From Antennarius striatus (Eukaryota; Chordata; Actinopteri; Lophiiformes; Antennariidae), in contig NC_090779.1 in the NCBI RefSeq assembly GCF_040054535.1, positions 17,295,001 to 17,359,000 on the forward strand: 64,000 nt of DNA, written 5' to 3'. Positions 57,814 to 64,000 of the stretch are shown here, one piece after another; within the stretch, counting starts at the first letter, position 1, and every line of letters begins with the position of its first letter. Made by a program: the position numbers and the translations under genes. The notes under the pieces were generated by a model. The model was not told the DNA's origin, did not search any database, and saw only the letters and a program-made list of their open reading frames with translations.

Positions 57814-60279
57814 CACACACACAATGTTGCTCTTATGACTCTTTGACTGAAACCTTTCTAATTGAGTCAGGGGTTGATTGACCATTAATCTGATATGCTG
57901 AACTATTAATGGTATGCCATGAAGCCTCTTAAGGTCATTATTTTTTTGATTTTTGATTTTGTTGCTGTCTCATCAGCTACTGACCTTAGTTTTAGTCAGC
58001 ATTAGTTTCACTTTATTGGTCAGCTTTATTGGTCCTCCGCAGGGTGTCCGGGCTCTCCCTTAGAGATAGGGTGAGAAGTTCGGTCATCCGGGAGGGACTC
58101 AGAGTCGAGCCGCTGCTCCTCCGCATCGAGAGGAGCCATATGAGGTGGCTCGGGCATCTGGTTAGGATGCCTCCTGGACGCCTCCCTGGTGAGGTGTTCC
58201 GGGCACGTCCTACCGGGAGGAGGCCCCGGGGACGACCCAGGACACGCTGGAGAGACTATGTCTCCCGGCTGGCCTGGGAACGCCTTGGGATTCTCCTGGA
58301 GGAGCTGGACGAAGTGGCTAGGGAGAGGGAAGTCTGGGCTTCCCTGCTTAAGCTGCTGCCCCCGCGACCCGACCCCGGATAAGCGGAAGAGAATGGATGG
58401 ATGGATGGATGGTCAGCTTGTGGCTTTATTCATTAAATCACAATTTGGCCATATTCAAAGCATACACTTTCAACTGCCTCACAGTTCTGCTCGGTTGTCG
58501 TTGAATTCAGGAATATATATATATTTTTTGAGGCAAATGCCTAAAAACTGAGTTTCACTTTGCACCACACTATGTTCACATATGTCAAAATCCACCCCTC
58601 TCAGGCAGTGGCACCACAAACCCTCCCCTCACATTTCCATTCCCACATTTATAAATAAAACAGCAAGACAAATTGAAAAAGGCAGGCGTTTCATGGAAAG
58701 TAAAGACAATACTACACACCTGGCTGTGGAGATCATGTTGGCTGATGAACTAATACTCCAGACAGTTGTGATCTGCCTGACATTTATAATTAATTGAGTC
58801 TGCAGTGTTCTGTATCTCTGTGGCACAATGTGCACACATCTACTGTTTGATGTTATTTAATTGCCGTTGTTTACTTGATGTTAATGTATTTGTGTGTTGC
58901 AAATGAGGGCAAAGCACCTTGAAGTTCACTGTGAAACAATTATCTTTGTCTCTTTGAATGGATTACTCATTTTACTTAATTGGATGCTGAGCTAAGAAAA
59001 AAATAATAATAGATTTTCCTGCACTCCTTATTGACATACAGTCCTGTGCATTACACAAACAGTTTGTGACAGTTTGCAGTCTTGGTGTTTCCTTTTAATA
59101 TAAGAGGTCACTCCATGCTCCCTCTACTGATGTCAGCACAATACTAAATCACCTCATTAATCTGGTTCCTTTGCTGAAGATGTCTGGCCAGGCTACTGTC
59201 CATTAGGAGAAATCCATTATACAAGGCCCTGGCCATAGATGTCATGAGATACAACAAATTATGTGTGTCTACATGTACTGTATTTCTGTGTGGCTGTGTG
59301 AGATTACAATTCATATTCTTCAAAAATTTAAATGAGAGGTGCTCTGACAGATATAAATCTTTAGATCCTCAGAGGGTAATTCACCGGCATGTACAGATTG
59401 TTTAAGCCAGACCATCACCCCCTGCTTCTCTGCTTTCTTTCACTGGCACTGTTGTTTGTCTGTCTTGTGTTTGTGTGTATGTATGCGTGTGCGTGGGTGT
59501 GTGTGCGCTTGAGTATGCGTTGTTGTTTGTGTGTGGCCTACTCTGCGCAGTAACTATGGGTGTGAGGGGAATCTTGTTCTATTTGTCTTGGGGTTATTTT
59601 CAGCCTTAATGAAACACCTGAGACCAATTTTTCCATGACCGTTCAGAAGACCTGTAACTAGAGGATAATGAGCATTACTGGCTGCTTTTTTAAAAGTGAT
59701 GTGCACAAGTGCATCAATGCCTACCGTTTGATCACTTTAAAAACAAACACTGGATATATTTACCAGTATGTGCCCATTTTTTAAACATCAGTTACTTTTG
59801 TAAATATACCAGATGATAAAATTTAAATGTAATCAGCTGTAGTTCCTTGATCTCCATGAGTTGGCCATGCTAAAACATGGAAGTCTTGATCTTTGTCTAC
59901 TTGTTTGCATGCTGGTATCTTTACCTGTGACAAAGAGTCTATTCAAAATAGACAAAACGCTCTATCATATAAACACAGAACTGTAACTGTGTAATGCTGA
60001 TGTTCTACATGTTTAGAATGTATACCCTGCACCTCCAGATTATCTTCCATACTTATCTGTCTCTTGTCTTTTTGTCTCCTCAGAGATTCGGGCCCAGCTG
60101 GTGGAACAGCAGAAATGTCTTGACCAGCAGACAGAGATGAGGGTCCAGCTATTGCAGGACCTCCAGGACTTCTTTCGGAAGAAGGCTGAGATTGAGATGG
60201 AATACTCGAGGAACCTGGAGAAACTGGCAGAGCGTTTCATGGCAAAGACTCGCAGCACCAAAGACCATCAGCAGTACAA
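36487..60279 (+). CDS. srgap1: SRGAP1, SLIT-ROBO Rho GTPase-activating protein 1 (5' part: exons 1 and 2)
   Basis: Exon 1 (36487-36550) encodes MSAPRFKKDKEIIAEYESQ and exon 2 (60084-60279) encodes EIRAQLVEQQKCLDQQTEM through KTRSTKDHQQY. Together they give the first 86 residues plus two bases. Both junctions are GT-AG and in phase across a 23.5 kb intron. SRGAP proteins sense or induce membrane curvature through an N-terminal F-BAR domain, then carry RhoGAP and SH3 domains, and act downstream of Slit-Robo in cell migration and axon guidance. The segment VQLLQDLQDFFRKKAEIEME and then YSRNLEKLAERFMAKTRSTK begins the F-BAR coiled coil. EQQKCLDQQTEMR and KDHQQY fit paralogue 1 better than 2 or 3. 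The remaining exons lie beyond the window. Confidence 0.93.
37850..38050. repeat. Interspersed repeat family A, copy 3
   Basis: Shared blocks are ttacatcctgtgaagcgatg, tccgtccaccaaatat, cagatagaaagatgaaagaa and aagcacattactctggcggc. It has the same orientation as 9069-9420. Confidence 0.75.
38375..38520. repeat. Interspersed repeat family A, distal part of copy 3
   Basis: The sequence ttaggtacacatctctgaaa, then gtgtaggtcagggtaaaatg and tgtcgcgggatgactgtctt, continues the family after about 325 bp of unrelated DNA, suggesting a nested insertion or recombined copy. Confidence 0.6.
39957..40235 (+). mobile_element. Common teleost interspersed repeat, second good copy
   Basis: The segment contains atcccatctggcttagggtg, gaggcagaggaaactctggg, then gccagtgcgccgagg, atgtttttggagatgggagg and acccggagagaacccacgc. 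It parallels 28899-29238 phrase by phrase. Confidence 0.7.
41060..41130 (+). mobile_element. Degraded LINE or SINE 3' tail
   Basis: The sequence aatgtgctataaaaataagt, then tgacttgacg, resembles the conserved tail at 9940-10022. Confidence 0.35.
42191..42240. repeat. Imperfect (GT)n microsatellite
   Basis: GT units are interrupted by tctg and ta. Confidence 0.9.
45308..45326. repeat. Short (GT)n microsatellite
   Basis: About nine GT units. Confidence 0.85.
52010..52312 (+). mobile_element. tRNA-derived SINE
   Basis: The element has a box A-like tagctcagtccacgagg (52045-52061) and a box B-like ggttcaaggc (52089-52098) at tRNA-like spacing. These are followed by the SINE body phrases aggtgccagttcacctcctg and agcactgccaagttgcccat, then gagcaaggcactgtcc, seen in a widespread teleost SINE. 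It is degraded. Confidence 0.75.
54826..55010. repeat. Interspersed repeat family A, copy 4 (distal part)
   Basis: The sequence aagctagtgctttgatttac, then ctatgcactagcttagatcg and caggatgttgcagtttctga, matches the 9310-9420 part of copy 1. Confidence 0.6.
57742..57812. repeat. (CA)n microsatellite
   Basis: About 33 nearly uninterrupted CA units. Confidence 0.95.
58030..58413 (+). mobile_element. 5'-truncated LINE, 3' end with (ATGG)n tail
   Basis: An uninterrupted frame (to 58382) gives phrases typical of the C-terminal end of fish LINE ORF2 proteins: RVSGLSLRDRVRSSVIREGL, MRWLGHLVRMPPGRLPGEVF and RPRGRPRTRWRDYVSRLAWE, ending LLPPRPDPG. A tail of ATGGATGG units follows at 58393-58412. Truncation of the 5' part is normal for LINE insertion. 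The clade is not assigned with certainty (L2- or Rex1-like tail). Confidence 0.8.
60084..60279 (+). CDS. srgap1: srgap1 exon 2 (start of F-BAR)
   Basis: The acceptor is TGTCTCCTCAG and the donor TACAA|GTAGGA. There are 65 full codons of F-BAR N-terminus with near-identity to mammalian SRGAP1. Confidence 0.95.
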
Positions 60280-63200
60280 GTAGGAACTCGTCCCCATTTT
60301 ATGGTTTCATTTGGGGGTCATTTATGGGATAGAGACAACTCTGAGAATCAGAGTAAGACTTATTGTTTATAGTAAAAGTTATTTTTGTTACTGAAAGGCT
60401 TAATGGATTTCACAATAGCATGAAAAGGCCGTTGCCGTACTGGTTTGCTGCATCAGTTTTTGTTTCATGTACATTTTATTTGCATGGGTGTGTAATTATT
60501 TTCATTTCTTTTATTTTGTTTTTTTAGTCTCAATCATCTTCTTAGTCCTACTATATATTTGCCTGTACAAAATGTCTTTGTATATGCCAGGATGTTTACA
60601 TTCATGCCTGTCTTAGCCCACCATGCAAATGCTGCAGAGGAGCTCCATGAATAAGCCGTCTTGAATTGCTATTTGTTGACAGTGGATGGTGAATGGATTT
60701 TCCTGAGTCAGTCTTTCTTTGCCTTTTTGGCACACAGTGTGTGGTCTGAAATCTGCTGGCCTTACTCACATGCGTTTGATAATGCACAGCTAAACAGGTG
60801 AAAGACAGATATGAGGATCAATATTGAAACCCCAAGATACATTTCAACACAGATGCCAAAACAACTTTTCAGACTGCCAAGACAGTAAATCTCATTCTTT
60901 GAACTCTCTTTACAACTCGAGCTACAGCAATCTAAAATAAGAGCTGGATTTTTAGTTTTCAAATTTGAAAACAAGTTTTCAAATTTGAATGAGCATTTGA
61001 CAAATTTGTAAAAGACAGATATTCAACAAATATGCAGTATTTGATGCATTTGTTTCATGGATTGTGGCATCACAGCATGACAAAGCGGGCCAGATTTGTT
61101 TGCCCTCATTATACTGTGGAAGTCTGCTCATGGAATAAAATAGACATTAGTACACTGTTTGAACTCATGTGTACGCAAATAGCCCTAGCACTGAGTCTGG
61201 ATCTCAGATGGCTGCTGCAGCTGTGTGAGTCCGTGTGTAAAGCTAGCAAAGGGACTCTGCTGTGGCGCTCTGTGGGTTACCTTGCATGAAGCCGCCCAGT
61301 CGCTTTATTCACAGGTCGACCATTTGGCAAGTGTCTTGGAGCATATTTCTTGAGATGCCTGAATATCATTAAAAAAATTCCTGTGGGTTTTTAATGATGT
61401 GGCTTTTATTTTTATATTCACATAAACAACACACGTTCAGTGAGGCACCATATCCTCTGGGTTGTTTTCATTGGACAACCTCGACATTGGTGTGAAGAAG
61501 TTTGTTTTTGTTCTCTCTCATGCCCCAAGCTTCTATTCATATGACAGGTTAGCTTGGCAGTCACAAAATTCTTATGTTGCATTGGAATGAATAGCTAAAT
61601 AAGTGGCCTACTGCTGGTTGGTGTGTGTGTGTGTGTGTGTGTGCGTGCGTGCGTGCGTGTGTTACTACTTTACCTGTCTGGAGCTGCATTTATGGTTCCA
61701 CATAACTGATGTTGACACAAGCTGTCAAGATTTTTTTCTAGCAGTTAAGGATGTGTTAAAAACACATTCTGTTGGCAAGATATTTTTGCCCCTTTTCTTC
61801 CTAATGTGCAGGGATCAGCTCATTTTCTCAGCAATCACACACCTCTATCTCATACATTTAGATGATTTATTTATGTTGCCACTGACAATCTTTATGAAGA
61901 AGTTGAAACAGATTGTGACTGATGCTGTCAGTGATCTTACAGCTACTGGCCATGTTGTCATTGAGTCTCCACAGGAACGAAAACACACTTCCCACCAAGC
62001 TGCAAACTCAACCATTTGTGTTAATTGGTATTCATCACCGAGCTGTAGGTACAGTCTTACAGCCAGTGTTGTAGTGGTACCTGGTTTCACGGTTCGAGCG
62101 CACCTGGTGTGTTATGTGGAATGCAAACACAATACTTGTTGAGGTTGAGTCAGTGGCATTGACAATCTTCTATTGGATGTTCAAGTGCCTCTGGAGAAAC
62201 GTTGTAATCTCTGTTCCCTTTGAGAAACGTTAACCACCGTCCCACAATGATTCATTACTTTTTTTGTCAGTGACAAGAAAAAAATTCCATTTAGCCACTG
62301 TCCTAGATAAAGGCTGAAGTTCTGGTTGGGTGAGCTAAGAAGTCCAAGTGCTTTTATTGTATTTTCAGGGCCAGTAATGAAAATGAGTTCAATTTAGCCA
62401 GAGTCAGATGAAAGACACACAGACATAATGCTTTAAGATTAGGACTACAACACTTTTAACATGAGAACAACTACTAAGGCTTTATTTGTAAACTCATATT
62501 CTAATTTTTATTTTTTGTTTACCCTTTTAAAGGGAGAAATAAAAAGGAGATTAACAAGCATATTTAAATTAACTGAGAATTTTCTTTCATAGACCTAATT
62601 TGCTCATGTAGATTAATTGAACTGATTATTTTCCCAATGCCTGCACTAAAAAGTATTTTTTATAAAATCCTGATAAGTGTTCATCATGTGCTTCTGCACT
62701 GTCTAGCATTTGGCTGAGCTCAGTTTAAACAAAGGTGGTAAAATGAGCATAAGCATCAACATAACAGGTCTAATAAAAAAAATTGATTTTAAGATTTAAG
62801 TATTGTTTAAAGTCATATTATGCTCAGAACATCTTATTTTCAATCATGAAAGTAGTGCTTTCTTTCTGAAGTGTGGCTCCACCACAGTTTAATGAATTCA
62901 TGATCAGCAGTTATTTCCATAAGCACAGTATCTCATTATTACATGAGAGGCAGCATTATTGTCTGTGATTATATGACCACTCTAAACAGACCAGAGTCAG
63001 TCCTGCATCTTGTCTTCACTAGTTAGCATAATTTCTGTGCGACTGGAAAAGCTTTCTGTTTCCTTTACAAATACAGGCCATCCTTCTTAACATCCATGTA
63101 TGAATCTAATTTTTTTTTTTTTGCTGGCTTGATTCAGTGTAACACTACATTAACTAATCTTGCTCTTAGATCAAACACACACTTTTGTTCCATTACTGCA

Positions 63201-64000
63201 TATGAATAGAGCTATTTGTTTTGTTTTTCTTCCTCGAGACAATCAGGAGTGAATGCAGTATAAAAAAAAAAACCTGACTGAAAGCTGTATTATTTATTAT
63301 GTGTTCCAGTTTCGTGGTATTATATCTAATGATCAACATGTTGGGTTGATGGTTGTCCTTGTCATGCACACACCAAGCGTGACTCTGTGTCATACTGGAA
63401 CCGGTCTCTTTGCACTCCCTTATCACTGAACCTCCATGACTTGCAAAACTTCCTCCTTCAAGTTTTGTCTCCTCCTTCATCTTTCTCTTTGCTTCATTTT
63501 CACTCCATTCAGTCACCACTACATACTACTACTATTCCTCTGATTGGCTAATGGTTGTTGTGAGACTAATGTGTCAGGGTCAGAGCCAATCAGATACTGT
63601 ACAGAGAAGAAAAGTGAGGGCAACTATATCTACTGTATATGTATTGTATATGTGGGTGTGTGTGTCAAAGGCACAAGCGTCTAAAATGCAATTTTATGTA
63701 TCTTGTATTCGCCACTATGACAGATAACCACAGTGATTTACTCAACCAGAAGAACTTTTACACGCCATTGGCACTTGGAGGGTGTTAGTTTTGGACCCTG
63801 TTTATAGAAGTTCAATTCTACTTGCACGTTGGCCCCATTGACTGTGCATCTTCCTGAGTTCCCTAAGCCCCAATAACACCTCACAGTGCTTGCAAATCAG
63901 CAGCATCAACAAAAATCAAACACCAAATAAACCTTGCCTTAGTCTTGTGTGTATAATTTCCCATTTCAATTAACTAAATAAAGATGCCTGCTTTCTGGGG
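60280..64000 (+). other. srgap1 intron 2, open at the right edge
   Basis: No further exon of srgap1 is recognised. The longest open frame (61603-62142) begins in a (GT)n run and has no family resemblance. Confidence 0.6.
61619..61661. repeat. (GT)n and (GTGC)n simple repeat
   Basis: About ten GT units are followed by gcgtgcgtgcgtgcg. Confidence 0.92.

Larger units (their letters stand above)
36551..60083 (+). other. srgap1 intron 1 (23.5 kb)
   Basis: No other gene is supported inside. Its repeats are listed separately (37850-38050, 38375-38520, 39957-40235, 41060-41130, 42191-42240, 45308-45326, 52010-52312, 54826-55010, 57742-57812, 58030-58413). A CpG-containing patch stands out at 56815-57070. 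The rest is A/T-rich unique sequence. Confidence 0.7.

Noticed and set aside
61603-62142. 179-codon plus-strand frame in srgap1 intron 2
   Set aside because: It begins in a (GT)n run giving Cys-Val repeats, then unremarkable sequence with no family match; intronic chance frame.
1-64000. CRISPR array, prophage, operon or toxin-antitoxin system
   Set aside because: Repeats are microsatellites and vertebrate mobile elements; genes are intron-split vertebrate orthologues. Nothing supports a prokaryotic system.

Overview
The window is vertebrate nuclear DNA, almost certainly from a teleost fish. Its genes are split by GT-AG introns and read as close orthologues of human genes. The spacer DNA is full of (CA)n microsatellites, and it carries a decayed Tc1-like transposon, a tRNA-derived SINE, LINE 3' ends with ATGG or TTGA tails, and interspersed sequences familiar from fish genomes. 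No prokaryotic operon, CRISPR array or phage-like system is present. All identifications come from reading the sequence; no database search was run.

Layout. 1-10,980 holds no coding gene I can support. A CpG-dense, apparently non-coding exon on the minus strand near 6,750-6,950 could be the first exon of a gene lying off the left edge; znf536 is a synteny-based guess. 11,502-18,123 (minus) is a complete uri1 coding region in 11 exons, 495 codons. 18,300-22,780 is a repeat-rich spacer. 22,850-26,308 (plus) is the fish orthologue of C19orf12 (141 aa), with a probable non-coding first exon and a long imperfect inverted repeat in its first intron. 28,148-28,755 (minus) is an intact exon for the whole mature Rieske iron-sulfur protein (uqcrfs1-like); its presequence exon was not found. 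29,912-34,431 (plus) is a complete six-exon rxylt1/tmem5 (441 aa). 36,487 to the right edge (plus) is the start of srgap1: exons 1 and 2 are present, separated by a 23.5 kb intron, and the rest lies outside.

The genes do not form one pathway. Uri1 is a prefoldin-like RNA polymerase II assembly and signalling factor. C19orf12 and the Rieske protein are linked to mitochondria and membranes. Rxylt1 is a Golgi xylosyltransferase that matures alpha-dystroglycan, and Srgap1 is an F-BAR/RhoGAP protein in Slit-Robo signalling. The order is informative: uri1, c19orf12 and uqcrfs1 correspond to human 19q12, while rxylt1-srgap1 is a neighbour pair from human 12q14. The 1.2 kb between 28,755 and 29,912 therefore joins two blocks that are unlinked in humans. 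CCNE1, PLEKHF1, POP4 and VSTM2B, which lie in the human 19q12 block, are not visible here.

The observations most worth checking are: a Ser-to-Leu change in the second Rieske cluster box (with a Pro-to-His change after the first) in an otherwise intact reading frame with no recognisable presequence exon; a ~1 kb inverted repeat inside the c19orf12 intron; a ~1.1 kb direct repeat that carries a polyadenylation signal on both sides of c19orf12; and an unnamed interspersed repeat family present in several copies in both orientations.
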